From the NCBI RefSeq assembly GCF_003202405.1, contig NZ_QJHL01000001.1, forward strand, positions 2,232,001-2,296,000: a DNA stretch of 64,000 nucleotides, given 5' to 3'. Shown here piece after piece: positions 1 through 8,871 of this stretch. Both the position numbers and the translations under genes were made by a program. Numbering within the stretch: the stretch's first letter is position 1; every line of letters starts with the position of its first letter. This DNA is from Flavobacterium hydrophilum (GTDB lineage: Bacteria > Bacteroidota > Bacteroidia > Flavobacteriales > Flavobacteriaceae). Below the pieces are notes generated by a model. It ran no database searches, had not been told where the DNA came from, and saw nothing but the letters and a program-made list of their open reading frames with translations.

Positions 1-2
1 CC

Positions 3-107
3 GATCGTTACGTAGACCAGCCTTTATTGATCAAAGGAGCAGGTGCCGGTGCAGCCGTAACCGCTTCAGGAATTTTTGCGGATGTTATTCGAATAGGAAA
101 TATATAA
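3..107 (+). CDS. thrA: C-terminal end of bifunctional aspartokinase/homoserine dehydrogenase (partial)
   Basis: Only the last 34 codons are present, running in frame from the window edge to a TAA. The tail contains [20 protein letters not shown], which resembles the C-terminal helix of homoserine dehydrogenase in ThrA-type fusions. In that family the protein phosphorylates aspartate and reduces aspartate semialdehyde to homoserine. thrB and thrC follow in the same direction, giving the order thrA-thrB-thrC and supporting the call. Whether the aspartokinase half is fused cannot be seen from this fragment. Confidence 0.8.
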   Translation, partial: DRYVDQPLLIKGAGAGAAVTASGIFADVIRIGNI

Positions 108-113
108 TTTTTT

Positions 114-193
114 GTTTCATGTTTCATGTTTCAAGTTGCGAACCTTGCGAACCTTGCGGTTAAACTTGAAACCTGAAACCTGAAACCTGAAAC
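114..193. repeat. Heptamer repeats forming a hairpin between thrA and thrB
   Basis: The left side carries GTTTCAT units and the right side GAAACCT units. Between them GTTTCAAGTT (128-137) pairs perfectly with AACTTGAAAC (163-172), and the loop holds a duplicated GAACCTTGC. The tract ends about 8 bases before the thrB start codon. It may be a simple-sequence repeat able to change length, or a hairpin affecting thrB expression; neither is shown. Confidence 0.7.
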
Positions 194-201
194 AACCAGA
201 A

Positions 202-1125
202 ATGAAAGAAATAAAACTATTTTGCCCGGCTACAATTGCAAACCTCTCATGCGGATTCGATGTGCTTGGACTTTGCTTAGACAATGCGGGTGACGAAATG
301 ATCGTTCGAAAATCAGATCAGAAAGGTGTTCGGATTACTAAAATTGTGGGCGCCGATTTGCCTCTTGAAACCGAGAAAAACGTTTCGGGTGTGGCGGCTT
401 TGGCGATGTTAGCGACTTTGGATGAACTGGATTTCGGATTTGAAATTGAAATTTATAAAAATATCAAAGCCGGAAGCGGAATCGGAAGCAGTGCTGCCAG
501 TTCTGCAGGAGCGGTTTTCGGAATCAATGAATTATTAGGAAGACCATATTCCAGAAAAGATTTGGTTCAGTTTGCGATGCAGGGTGAAAAATTAGCCAGC
601 GGAAACGCACATGCAGATAACGTTGCTCCTGCCCTTTTAGGCGGATTTACGTTGGTAAGAAGTTATGCACCTCTTGACATCATAAGAATTGATAGTCCGG
701 AAGAATTATACGCAACAGTGGTTCATCCGCAAATCGAATTGAAAACGTCTGACGCTCGTTCGGTTTTAAAACAAAACGTTTCCTTAAAAAGTGCCATCAT
801 GCAATGGGGAAATGTGGGCGGACTTGTAGCAGGTCTTTACACCAAAGATTACGAATTGATTGGAAGATCGCTTCATGACGAAATCGTAGAACCTTTAAGA
901 AGTGTTTTAATCCCGGGATTTGACCAAATCAAACAAACGGCTTACGAAAACGGCGCTTTAGGTTCCGGAATTTCAGGTTCAGGCCCATCTATTTTCGCTT
1001 TAAGCCGAGGAAAAGAAACCGCAGACCAAATCGCAAAAGCCATGAGTGAGGTTTACGAGAAGATGAATTTACCATATGAAATTCACGTTTCGAAGATTAA
1101 TCCGGATGGTGTACGCGTTTTGTAA
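202..1125 (+). CDS. thrB: Homoserine kinase
   Basis: This 307-residue protein fits the GHMP kinase family and the usual length of ThrB. It phosphorylates L-homoserine with ATP to O-phosphohomoserine in the cytoplasm, the step before threonine synthase. The ATP-binding loop is visible as GSGIGSSAASSAGA near residues 92-105. The C-terminal GHMP segment includes GALGSGISGSGPSIFAL. The ATG at 202 is the first in frame and follows the heptamer repeat tract. thrA lies upstream and thrC downstream on the same strand, although 342 bases separate thrB from thrC. Confidence 0.97.
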   Translation: MKEIKLFCPATIANLSCGFDVLGLCLDNAGDEMIVRKSDQKGVRITKIVGADLPLETEKNVSGVAALAMLATLDELDFGFEIEIYKNIKAGSGIGSSAASSAGAVFGINELLGRPYSRKDLVQFAMQGEKLASGNAHADNVAPALLGGFTLVRSYAPLDIIRIDSPEELYATVVHPQIELKTSDARSVLKQNVSLKSAIMQWGNVGGLVAGLYTKDYELIGRSLHDEIVEPLRSVLIPGFDQIKQTAYENGALGSGISGSGPSIFALSRGKETADQIAKAMSEVYEKMNLPYEIHVSKINPDGVRVL

Positions 1126-1195
1126 AATGTGAGATGTGAATTGTAAAAAGTATTAAGTACGAAGAATTAAAGTATTAAGATTTATACGAAACGTT

Positions 1196-1378
1196 TGTCA
1201 GGCTGAGCGGAGTCGAAGCCCACGCAAAGTGAGACACATTTAATTTGTCATTTCGACTAAAAGGAGACCCGAGCGATAGCGAACAGGCGAAGCAAATCAC
1301 ACCATTATATCGACAAAGATTGGCGAATTTCTATACGGAGCTCCGAGTGTGATTTCTCGTCCCTCGAAATGACAAAAA
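1196..1378. repeat. Dispersed intergenic element between thrB and thrC
   Basis: The 342-base gap between thrB and thrC holds no gene. It contains TGTCAGGCTGAGCGGAGTCG at its left end, then TGTCATTTCGA (about 1247), then GACCCGAGCGATAGCGAACA from 1266, and finally TCGAAATGACA (about 1367), which is the reverse complement of the second motif. The whole is therefore an imperfect palindrome. The GACCC...GAACAGGCGAAGC part recurs at 5096-5133, and a TCAGCCTGAGCGGA version occurs near 9710. It looks like a mobile or recombining flavobacterial intergenic repeat, with no coding potential seen. Confidence 0.75.
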
Positions 1379-1424
1379 TGAACATAATTATTGGTATTTA
1401 GAATTTTAGTATTGGAATTTACTT

Positions 1425-1461
1425 TCTAAAAATCTAAAAATCTAAAGTCTAAAAATCTAAA
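1425..1461. repeat. TCTAAAAA tandem repeat just upstream of thrC
   Basis: Four to five imperfect copies of TCTAAAAA lie directly before the thrC ATG at 1468. Such AT-rich simple repeats sit in front of several genes in this window (thrB, thrC, coaD). Copy-number change could alter spacing of translation signals, but this is inference. Confidence 0.6.
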
Positions 1462-1467
1462 ATAAAA

Positions 1468-2757
1468 ATGAAATACTACAGTTTAAACCATAATGCCCCA
1501 AAAGTTTCTTTTCAGGAAGCGGTGATACAAGGATTAGCGAGTGACAAAGGATTATATTTCCCGGAAAATATTACCGCTTTAGATCCGTCTTTTTTTGATA
1601 AAATCGAAAGTTTAAGCCACGAAGAAATTGCTTTTGAAGCGATTAAACAATTTGTGGGCGACGAAATACCTGCAGAAAAACTAAAAGAAATCATTGCAGA
1701 CACTTTAGTTTTTGATTTTCCGGTAGTGAAAGTCGAAAACGGAATCTATTCGTTAGAATTATTCCACGGTCCGACAATGGCGTTTAAAGACGTAGGAGCG
1801 CGATTTATGTCACGTTGTCTGGGCTATTTCAACAAAGATAAAAAAGATGCTAAAAACACCGTTTTAGTGGCAACTTCCGGAGATACCGGAGGTGCTGTTG
1901 CCAGCGGATTTTTAGGCGTTGACGGCGTTGATGTTGTCATTTTATATCCGTCAGGAAAAGTGAGCGATATTCAGGAAAAGCAATTGACTACTTTAGGGCA
2001 AAACATTAAAGCGCTTGAAGTTGACGGTGTTTTTGATGACTGTCAGGATATGGTAAAAAAAGCGTTTTTAGATGAAACTTTAGCGCACAAAAACCTGACC
2101 TCAGCAAACTCTATCAATATTGCGCGCTGGTTACCACAAATGTTTTATTTCTTCTTTGCTTACAAAGCGTTGAAAAGCCAAAACAAACCTTTGGTTTTCT
2201 CTTGCCCAAGCGGAAACTTCGGAAATATCTGTGCCGGAATTATGGCTAAGAAATTAGGTTTGCCAATTGAGCATTTTGTAGCGTCTACAAACGTAAACGA
2301 CACGGTACCAAGATTCTTAGAAAACGGAAAATACGATCCAAAACCTTCTAAAGCAACCATCTCTAACGCCATGGATGTTGGAAACCCAAGCAACTTTATC
2401 AGGATTCAGGAATTGTACAATAATGACCTGAAAGCTTTCGAAAAAGACTTCTCTTCTTATAGTTATACTGACGAAGAAACATTAGTTGCTCTAAAGAATA
2501 TTTATAACACAGACGGTTACATTGCAGAACCGCACGGTGCTGTTGGTTATTTAGGTTTGAAAAAAGAGCTTGAAAAACATCCCAACACTATTGGTATTTT
2601 CTTAGAAACGGCTCACCCAATTAAATTCTTAGATGTTGTTGAACCTGCTTTAGGAATTACGCTTACTATTCCTGCTCAGATTGAGAGCGTTATTAATGAG
2701 GAAAAAGTTAGTGTGAAGATTGGGACCTATGAGGAGTTGAAGAGTTTTTTAGGTTAA
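1468..2757 (+). CDS. thrC: Threonine synthase
   Basis: The 429-residue protein is a PLP enzyme that converts O-phosphohomoserine to threonine and phosphate in the cytoplasm. The motif HGPTMAFKDVGARF places the PLP-binding lysine at about residue 107. The phosphate-binding loop follows as VATSGDTGGAVASGF. The N-terminus MKYYSLNHNAPKVSFQEAV is typical of the bacterial ThrC subfamily, and the length is normal. It completes the thrA-thrB-thrC set. A hairpin lies 45 bases after the stop and may end the transcript. Confidence 0.97.
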   Translation: MKYYSLNHNAPKVSFQEAVIQGLASDKGLYFPENITALDPSFFDKIESLSHEEIAFEAIKQFVGDEIPAEKLKEIIADTLVFDFPVVKVENGIYSLELFHGPTMAFKDVGARFMSRCLGYFNKDKKDAKNTVLVATSGDTGGAVASGFLGVDGVDVVILYPSGKVSDIQEKQLTTLGQNIKALEVDGVFDDCQDMVKKAFLDETLAHKNLTSANSINIARWLPQMFYFFFAYKALKSQNKPLVFSCPSGNFGNICAGIMAKKLGLPIEHFVASTNVNDTVPRFLENGKYDPKPSKATISNAMDVGNPSNFIRIQELYNNDLKAFEKDFSSYSYTDEETLVALKNIYNTDGYIAEPHGAVGYLGLKKELEKHPNTIGIFLETAHPIKFLDVVEPALGITLTIPAQIESVINEEKVSVKIGTYEELKSFLG

Positions 2758-2801
2758 CGATCTCTTTTTAATAAAATTTCAGACTACAAATTTCCCGTGA
2801 T

Positions 2802-2824
2802 AGTACGAGCCTCATGCTCGTACT
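2802..2824 (+). terminator. Hairpin downstream of thrC
   Basis: AGTACGAGC and GCTCGTACT form a perfect 9-base stem around a CTCAT loop. The downstream stretch is T-rich but not a strict T run, so termination is plausible rather than certain. Confidence 0.5.
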
Positions 2825-2916
2825 TATTATTAGTTATTGATTTAGTTATAGTTATTAGCATGAATAAATTGATCACGTGAGCTAAGAAAGTTGTTGTTTT
2901 ATAATAAATATTTTAA

Positions 2917-3462
2917 ATGAAAAAAAATATTCCCTTTCTTATATTGTTCTTTATATTTTTCTTATCATCGTGCAGTCGTGGTATATATCAAAAAGAAATT
3001 ACAACTCAAACAACTGGAATTGATTTTTCAAACGGAAAATGGCTTTTAGGAAATATAGATGCTGATTATAGTATTAAAGACAAACTGACACAAATAGTTA
3101 TTAAAGACTTTTCAAAATATTTGAATAATAGATTAGTTAATTCTTTAAATGATAGTTCTCTTTTAATTGCAAATAAAATTCCCTTAAATCCAAGTAAATC
3201 TGTAATTTTAGATTTAAAAAAAGGAACAAATTATGATTATTTTATAAATATTAAATATCATAATGAGAATAAAAATTGGAATCATTATATTGTTCAATTA
3301 GAAGTTTATGATCTAAATCTCGGTCAGATTATATATTCTCAAAGAGTACGGGGGGCTTTGAGAGATAATAGCGGATTGACTACTTCAAAACCAATTAAAG
3401 GAATTGTAATTGGGTGTTATCAAGTTATTATGAAAGATATTGCTATGAAATCTAGAAATTAA
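2917..3462 (+). CDS. Putative lipoprotein of unknown function
   Basis: I do not recognise a family for this 181-residue protein. It begins with a hydrophobic signal peptide ending LSSCSRG, so Cys19 or nearby would be lipidated and the protein anchored in an envelope membrane. The mature part is polar and predicted soluble, with several Tyr/Asn/Lys-rich stretches, including a segment that reads like an antiparallel beta region (YIVQLEVYDLNLGQIIYSQRV). The coding sequence is clearly more AT-rich than thrC. It stands alone between the thr genes and a convergent methyltransferase-like gene. Confidence 0.75.
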   Translation: MKKNIPFLILFFIFFLSSCSRGIYQKEITTQTTGIDFSNGKWLLGNIDADYSIKDKLTQIVIKDFSKYLNNRLVNSLNDSSLLIANKIPLNPSKSVILDLKKGTNYDYFINIKYHNENKNWNHYIVQLEVYDLNLGQIIYSQRVRGALRDNSGLTTSKPIKGIVIGCYQVIMKDIAMKSRN

Positions 3463-3511
3463 ATTTACATTCAGTCAACATCCACGAGCTCGCGTTAGCA
3501 ATTTAAATTAA

Positions 3512-4282
3512 TCACTTCCTCGTCCCCAACAAATACAAAATTTTAGTAGGTCCGGATTTCACCCTTCCAATTTCCCAATTAAAATTTTCTTTATTATTTA
3601 AATTAGAAACCAGTGCGTTCATTTCTTCAACAGAATAGGTTCTTAAAGAAGAGACAACCCCATCCCACAAAATTAAAACCGGTACAATCGGAATAAGATA
3701 CGTAAAAATAATTCTGCCAATATGAAATGGCCTTATAAATGGAGCTGTAACCAACACGCTAAACGGTGAAAAAATCATAGCCATAATACTCTGAAAACTT
3801 CTCTCCTGCCCTTCAAAAATCGCAATGGAACTATTCGTATCAATTGCATTTTGCAAAATCTGCTGCGCATCTTTCGGTTTGAAATGATGGAAGGATAAAA
3901 ATTGCGTTCGAAGTCCTTTTAGGTTTTCAGGAACGTTTCTGGCATCGACTGACGTTTTTACAAAATCGAAATTGTCGGCTTGTTTTTGCGTGTGTTCAAA
4001 TGCCGGAATATTTGGAAAATAATCTGTTAGGAGAATTTTTAAATCGTGGTTGTGTTGTCGCAATTCGGTGTTGAGCCAGATGAGTCCGCCGCCTCCACCT
4101 GAAGCGAGATCAATAATCTGGTTGGTCCGGCTTTCTTTTAATCCTTTTTCGATTATGGGAACTATGCCTTTGTACATGGCAGTTTTATTAGAAAGAAACT
4201 GTAGAAAGTCGGTCATATAATTTCTAATAAACTCCGGAAGCCATTGCTGATCTTCAAATTCGAATAAGTGAATTCTGCTCAT
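3512..4282 (-). CDS. Methyltransferase-like protein with a hydrophobic C-terminal segment
   Basis: The 256-residue protein has a Rossmann-type motif I, IIDLASGGGGGLIWL (about residues 56-70), followed by an acidic strand end in LLTDYFP. This is the pattern of class I SAM-dependent methyltransferases. A second feature is a long hydrophobic stretch around residues 165-205 (for example IIFTYLIPIVPVLILWDGVV), which suggests membrane association. The substrate is not evident. It is divergent from the GNAT gene at 4449. The five-glycine loop is unusual. Confidence 0.65.
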   Translation of the reverse strand: MSRIHLFEFEDQQWLPEFIRNYMTDFLQFLSNKTAMYKGIVPIIEKGLKESRTNQIIDLASGGGGGLIWLNTELRQHNHDLKILLTDYFPNIPAFEHTQKQADNFDFVKTSVDARNVPENLKGLRTQFLSFHHFKPKDAQQILQNAIDTNSSIAIFEGQERSFQSIMAMIFSPFSVLVTAPFIRPFHIGRIIFTYLIPIVPVLILWDGVVSSLRTYSVEEMNALVSNLNNKENFNWEIGRVKSGPTKILYLLGTRK

Positions 4283-4448
4283 ACTTTATTGATATTGTGT
4301 TTCATGCAAATTTGAAGAATTTTATTTACAAATCCACTTACATAAATTTAAAATAGCTGTTTTTCATTCCACATCAAATTGTAATTTTACTTTTGCAAAA
4401 AAATCAACCCGACATCTAACAGTTTACATTTCACATTTCACAAAAAAA

Positions 4449-4955
4449 ATGATTACAAAAGCAACTTTAGAAGATATTCCTGCATTAGTAAAATTAATCA
4501 ACTCGGCTTACAGAGGTGAAACCTCCAAAAAAGGCTGGACAACCGAAGCCCATTTACTCGAAGGAAAAAGAACTGACGAACCCGAAATGACCGAAATCTT
4601 TCTGGAACCAAAAAATACGATTCTGAAATTTACAGAAAATAATACCATTATCGGTTCGGTTTTATTGGTAGATAAAGGTCATCAATTGTATTTGGGAATG
4701 CTGACGGTTTCACCGGAACTGCAAAACAGTGGCATCGGCAAAAAGCTTTTGGCTGAAGCCGAAAATCAGGCGAAAGCCTTGGGATTGTCTAGTATAATTA
4801 TGACGGTCATATCGGTTCGTGAGGAGCTTATTGCTTGGTACAAAAGACATGGTTATCTGGATACGGGCGAACGAGAGGTTTTTCCTGAGAGCGAAATTCA
4901 TGTTACGATTTCTGATGAACCATTGGAGTTTGTATTTTTAGAGAAGAAACTTTAG
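4449..4955 (+). CDS. GNAT family N-acetyltransferase
   Basis: The 168-residue protein has the GNAT fold signature: beta strand LYLGMLTVSPELQ followed by the acetyl-CoA pyrophosphate loop QNSGIGKKLL (about residues 96-105), then WYKRHGYLDTGERE near the C-terminus. Members transfer an acetyl group from acetyl-CoA to a small molecule or protein amine in the cytoplasm. The substrate cannot be read from the sequence. It is followed by repeats rather than by another gene of the same operon. Confidence 0.85.
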   Translation: MITKATLEDIPALVKLINSAYRGETSKKGWTTEAHLLEGKRTDEPEMTEIFLEPKNTILKFTENNTIIGSVLLVDKGHQLYLGMLTVSPELQNSGIGKKLLAEAENQAKALGLSSIIMTVISVREELIAWYKRHGYLDTGEREVFPESEIHVTISDEPLEFVFLEKKL

Positions 4956-4958
4956 AGT

Positions 4959-5240
4959 TTTACCGCAGAGATTCGCAAAGGGTTATACAGAGGTTCGCAA
5001 AGTTTTTTTTAATCTCGCAAAGGCGAAAAGTTTTTTCACGCAGATTTAAAAAAGATGTAAGCAGATTATCTTTTTTAAATCTGCTCAAATCTGCAGACCC
5101 AAGCGACAGCGAACAGGCGAAGCAATCTGCGTGAAAATAAAATTTATTTCGATCCTTTAGTTGGCTATTTTTATTTCGTTACTGGCTACACAGAGATGCG
5201 CTAAGTTTTTTTAATCTCGCAAAGGACAAAGGCGCAAAAT
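4959..5240. repeat. Dispersed repeats between the GNAT gene and pldA
   Basis: The 305-base gap holds no gene. It contains CCGCAGAGATTCGCAAAG and TTAATCTCGCAAAGGCG type units at 4960-5030 and again at 5190-5237. An inverted ACGCAGATT...AATCTGCGTG pair (about 5039 and 5124) encloses a copy of GACCC(A)AGCGACAGCGAACA (from 5096), which is also found in the thrB-thrC gap. The nested arrangement suggests one repeat inserted within another. Confidence 0.7.
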
Positions 5241-5260
5241 TCATTTATAAAATCGGTAAT

Positions 5261-6094
5261 TTAGAAAATTCCCATATTTTCCGGTTTAATCGTAAATCCT
5301 AAACGTATCATGCTTTTATGCTCCTGATAATCGATTAAACTTTCTGTATAGCCTACAAACCATTGAAGGGTGAGATAATAATTTTCGTTTTTGTACGGCC
5401 TCCAGTTTACCTGTGTCTGCAAAGAGCCATAATTGATAAGACCACTTCCTTTTCTGAAAAGAATGTCGGCACTCCAACGTCCCGGTTGTATCTGATAAGT
5501 GGCACTCGCTTCACCATAACCCACATATTTTGTAAGTCCCGGGTTATCATCTTTGTCAACAAGCGGAACCCATCCTCTCAAACCTACTGTCCAGCGTGGT
5601 GAAACCTGTGATTTTAAAGAGAAGGCAAGCATGTTCCATGTGCGTGAATATATGGAATCCCTGCCGTTTGATTCATGCTCTAATGATATCGTTCCATACG
5701 TCAGTCTTCCGCCTTTTAAATAAAATGGTCGAACAATGGCAACACCCGGATTAAAGTTAATTTCTGAAAATGGTTTTGAGCTTGCATAAATGTCCCAAAA
5801 CGCTTTTTGGGTGTACATCAAATAGGGATAAAATCCACCCCATAAAGGCTTTGATTTCAATCTAAGCTTAAAACTTACCTGATATTTAACATCCGCATTA
5901 TCACGGGTGATGGCTGTATTAATGGGCACTCCTGTCAAAAAATAATTGTCTTTATGAACCGAAAAACTGGGTTCTTTCAACAACGAATCTGCTGCCCGAA
6001 AATCTTTTTTAGTCTCTAAAATAGGTTCTAAAATTTGTGAATTTACATGGATTGAAAATAAAATGATAAAAATCAACAGGTATTTTGAGTGCAT
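5261..6094 (-). CDS. pldA: Outer-membrane phospholipase A
   Basis: The 277-residue protein begins with a signal peptide (cleavage likely after residues around HVNSQ). It hydrolyses acyl chains from membrane phospholipids as an outer-membrane beta-barrel. The catalytic stretch HESNGRDSIYSRTWN puts His140, Ser142 and Asn154 in exactly the spacing of the OMPLA triad (His142, Ser144, Asn156 in E. coli). A second conserved stretch, DDNPGLTKYVGYGEA, also matches the family. The C-terminal residue is Phe, as expected for a barrel protein. It appears monocistronic and is flanked by dispersed repeats on both sides. Confidence 0.92.
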   Translation of the reverse strand: MHSKYLLIFIILFSIHVNSQILEPILETKKDFRAADSLLKEPSFSVHKDNYFLTGVPINTAITRDNADVKYQVSFKLRLKSKPLWGGFYPYLMYTQKAFWDIYASSKPFSEINFNPGVAIVRPFYLKGGRLTYGTISLEHESNGRDSIYSRTWNMLAFSLKSQVSPRWTVGLRGWVPLVDKDDNPGLTKYVGYGEASATYQIQPGRWSADILFRKGSGLINYGSLQTQVNWRPYKNENYYLTLQWFVGYTESLIDYQEHKSMIRLGFTIKPENMGIF

Positions 6095-6204
6095 TCTGTA
6101 ATTTAAATTTGAATTATTATTTGCTTTGACACAAGTTATACTATTTCAATAACAAATATTAACTCAATAAAATAAGAGTTGACTCAATAAATAAATTAAT
6201 AAAA

Positions 6205-6440
6205 AACTTTAGGCATTTTACCGTAGAAATTCGCAAAGGAGTGCGCAGAGATTCGCTAAGTTTTTCTTTCTTTAATCTCGCAAAGTCGCGAAGGCGCTAA
6301 GTTTATTTCAATCTTTTAAATTCCATAAAAACCTCTTATGAAAAACAAGTGCCTTAGCCCTGATGGAAGCGGCATCTCCCGATTTAGAAAAACAAGGCTT
6401 TAGCCGTAGTTTTTGTTTATCGGGAATATAGCGTACAGCA
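6205..6440. repeat. Dispersed repeats upstream of pldA
   Basis: The 371-base gap 6095-6465 holds the pldA upstream region near 6100-6190 and then repeats. At 6215-6300 there are CGCAGAGATTCGCTAAG and AATCTCGCAAAGTCGCG units like those at 4959-5240. At 6354-6440 lies a TTAGCCCTGATGGAAGCGGC element with an internal inverted pair, TCCCGAT...ATCGGGA, related to the elements at 9585, 12768 and 61165. No open reading frame of interest was found. Confidence 0.65.
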
Positions 6441-6465
6441 GGAATAGCTCCTGAAAACCTTAGTA

Positions 6466-6849
6466 TTAAAGAACTAAATCTTCAAACAAACGCTGAATCG
6501 TCTTCTCCAAATCTTCACACAAACCCGGATGCGGTCTCGAAGTCTGAATGGCAGAACTTCTAATAGCTGTCAGCCATCGAAAACGGGATGGTATATCCAT
6601 TTCACCAATTGGGCCGCCCTCTTTGTCTCCGGCTGCTATTTTCTTCAGTGCGGTTATATTGCAGTGCAATTGCTCGATATCAAAATCATTTGAAAGGGCT
6701 TCTATTTTGACATCATCGATGTGTGACAATACTTTTATAAATTTGGCTTTTTTGCAAAACAAAATAATTCCGATATTCAGGAATTCTTCGCGCTCTACCC
6801 TTGGCACCACACGAATTACGGCATACTCATATAAGTGACTATCTTGCAT
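6466..6849 (-). CDS. DUF3037 domain-containing protein
   Basis: The 127-residue protein starts YEYAVIRVVPRVEREEFLNIGIILFC, typical of DUF3037 proteins. Its function is unknown. Its start overlaps the end of the HipA-like kinase gene by 11 bases, so the two are translationally coupled. The same pairing is known in other bacteria and implies a joint role. No signal peptide or membrane segment is seen, so it should be cytoplasmic. Confidence 0.85.
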   Translation of the reverse strand: MQDSHLYEYAVIRVVPRVEREEFLNIGIILFCKKAKFIKVLSHIDDVKIEALSNDFDIEQLHCNITALKKIAAGDKEGGPIGEMDIPSRFRWLTAIRSSAIQTSRPHPGLCEDLEKTIQRLFEDLVL

Positions 6850-7621
6850 TTTGAGCCTGATTTACAAAAATTTCGGAATGATTTAATCGGGTCTGCAAAA
6901 ACTGTAAATATACATTTCGCAAGGCTTCAGGAGTTTCATCTGTATCTTCCCACTGCAGCCATTCAAGCGGAATCGTATTCACAATTTCTTCTAATATTTC
7001 AGAAGTCAAAATCGCTTTGAATTCGGCATCGACTTCTTTCAAAAGTGAAGCCTGCGGGAGTAATACATGATCTTTGATCAAAGCAAACGGACTTTTAGCA
7101 TGCTGTTCCCAGTTGTTCCATGAATGATGAAAATACAGACACGCACCATGATCGATCAGCCATAGCTCTTTATGCCAGATCAGCATATTGGTATTTTTAA
7201 AAGTTCGGTCGACATTGGTAATATAAGCGTCCAGCCAGACAATTTGTGAGGCTTGTTTATCGTCAACAGTTGTTACCACCGGATCAAACGTAATGGCGCC
7301 TGACAAAAAATGAAGTGCCAGATTTAATCCCTGGCTTCCCTGCAGTAAATCCTGAATCTCTTCGTCAGCTTCGGTACGTCCAAAAGCTTCATCAAGATTG
7401 GCGAAAACTAATTCCGGTAACTGTAGTTTTAAGGCTTTTGCAATTTGTCCTCCAACCAGTTCGGCTATCAAAGCTTTTACACCGTGTCCGGCGCCTTTAA
7501 ATTTAAGTACATATTTAAAATCGTCATCGGCTTCTGCCAAAGCAGGCAAAGAACCTCCTTCACGCAAAGGCGTAATGTAACGCGTGACATTTACCGTTCT
7601 GAGATCGAAATTGTTTTTCAT
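6839..7621 (-). CDS. HipA-like kinase domain protein
   Basis: The 260-residue protein resembles the C-terminal kinase half of HipA. Visible features are the ATP-site lysine region FKYVLKFKGAGHGVKALIAE, the catalytic-loop-like VWLDAYITNVDRTFKNTNML (about residues 129-148) and the metal-binding-like LIDHGACLYF. It lacks the N-terminal HipA domain and no HipB antitoxin lies nearby. The overlapping partner is a DUF3037 gene. It could be a small-molecule or protein kinase; a toxin role is possible but not supported by the context. Confidence 0.8.
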   Translation of the reverse strand: MKNNFDLRTVNVTRYITPLREGGSLPALAEADDDFKYVLKFKGAGHGVKALIAELVGGQIAKALKLQLPELVFANLDEAFGRTEADEEIQDLLQGSQGLNLALHFLSGAITFDPVVTTVDDKQASQIVWLDAYITNVDRTFKNTNMLIWHKELWLIDHGACLYFHHSWNNWEQHAKSPFALIKDHVLLPQASLLKEVDAEFKAILTSEILEEIVNTIPLEWLQWEDTDETPEALRNVYLQFLQTRLNHSEIFVNQAQNAR

Positions 7622-7754
7622 ATAAGTACAATATATTTCATAAGCAGTATTTCCTATTCTACAAACTTAGTCTTTTAGATCATTAGATTTTTTATACTTA
7701 ATCAAATTTTCGATTGCAAAATTCCCACAAAACGAATGAAAAGCATTAAAAAAC

Positions 7755-7776
7755 AAAAGCTCCATCAGGAGCTTTT
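7755..7776 (-). terminator. Intrinsic terminator downstream of rluD
   Basis: AAAAGCTCC and GGAGCTTTT form a perfect 9-base stem with an ATCA loop. On the minus strand it is followed by TGTTTTTTAATG, a good T run. It lies 49 bases past the rluD stop. Confidence 0.8.
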
Positions 7777-7824
7777 AAAATATTAGAGTAAATTATCAAA
7801 TTGACAAATTGGCACATTATCTAA

Positions 7825-8871
7825 TCATTCCTCCTCATCCTCAACATGATGTGATTTCGAATAATTGCGCCATTTTTCAATACAATCTTGAAAGTCCTGA
7901 GGCAATTCGGTATCAAAACGCATCAGTTCTTTTGTATTCGGATGCACAAAACCAAGCGTTTTAGCATGCAAAGCCTGGCGAGGCAAAGCTTTAAAACAGT
8001 TTTCGATAAACTGCTTGTATTTCGTAAAAGTAGTCCCTTTTAAAATCAAATGACCTCCGTAACGTTCATCATTAAACAACGGATGCCCAATGTGCTTCAT
8101 GTGCGCACGAATCTGATGTGTTCTTCCGGTTTCCAGTTTGCATGAAATCAAAGTCACATAACCAAAACGCTCCAGAACTTTATAATGTGTTATGGCAGGT
8201 TTTCCAATTTCAGGATCTGCAAAAACAGCCATTTGCATTCGGTCTTTTAAATGTCTGGCAAGGTTTCCTTCAATCGTTCCGCTTTCTTCAGCAACATTTC
8301 CCCAAACAAGAGCGACATACTCACGTTCCGTCGTTTTAGCTTCAAACTGTTTGGCCAAATGTGTCATGGCTGCTTCCGTTTTGGCTATAATCAAAAGTCC
8401 TGATGTATCCTTGTCAATTCTGTGAACCAGACCAGGGCGTTCACTGCTGTTCATTGGTAAATTTTCAAAATGAAACGCCAAAGCATTCACCAAAGTTCCT
8501 GTATAATTGCCATGTCCAGGATGCACTACCAATCCGGGTGGTTTATTGATAAGCAAAAGCGCCTCATCTTCATAAACGATATTCAACGGAATGTCCTCCG
8601 GATCTACTCTGTTTTCAAACGGAGGATGCGATAACATCACCGTAATGATATCAAAAGGTTTTACTTTATAATTTGATTTTACGGGAATCTCATTTACAAA
8701 AACACTTCCTTCGCTTGCCGCATTCTGAATCTTATTCCGTGTTGCATTCGGAATCATATTCATCAAATATTTGTCAATTCGCAAAAGCGCCTGACCTTTA
8801 GGCACATCAAATCTGAAATGTTCGAATAATTCGTCTTCCAGATCTAAATTTTCTTCACTATTATTGTTCAT
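7825..8871 (-). CDS. rluD: 23S rRNA pseudouridine synthase, RluD-type
   Basis: The protein of 348 residues isomerises uridines in 23S rRNA to pseudouridine. An S4 RNA-binding domain covers about residues 20-90 (RIDKYLMNMIPNATRNKIQN). The catalytic core contains GLVHRIDKDTSGLLIIAK with the catalytic Asp at residue 153, and the later ETGRTHQIRAHMKHIGHPL motif. The start at 8871 is chosen over an upstream in-frame ATG at 8925 because family members begin shortly before the S4 domain, and because it gives an 11-base overlap with the PASTA gene. RluA-family relatives modify other sites, so the exact position is inferred. Confidence 0.92.
   Translation of the reverse strand: MNNNSEENLDLEDELFEHFRFDVPKGQALLRIDKYLMNMIPNATRNKIQNAASEGSVFVNEIPVKSNYKVKPFDIITVMLSHPPFENRVDPEDIPLNIVYEDEALLLINKPPGLVVHPGHGNYTGTLVNALAFHFENLPMNSSERPGLVHRIDKDTSGLLIIAKTEAAMTHLAKQFEAKTTEREYVALVWGNVAEESGTIEGNLARHLKDRMQMAVFADPEIGKPAITHYKVLERFGYVTLISCKLETGRTHQIRAHMKHIGHPLFNDERYGGHLILKGTTFTKYKQFIENCFKALPRQALHAKTLGFVHPNTKELMRFDTELPQDFQDCIEKWRNYSKSHHVEDEEE

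Noticed and set aside
6548-6838. Plus-strand reading frame of 96 codons
   Set aside because: Antisense shadow of the DUF3037 gene with no family signature.
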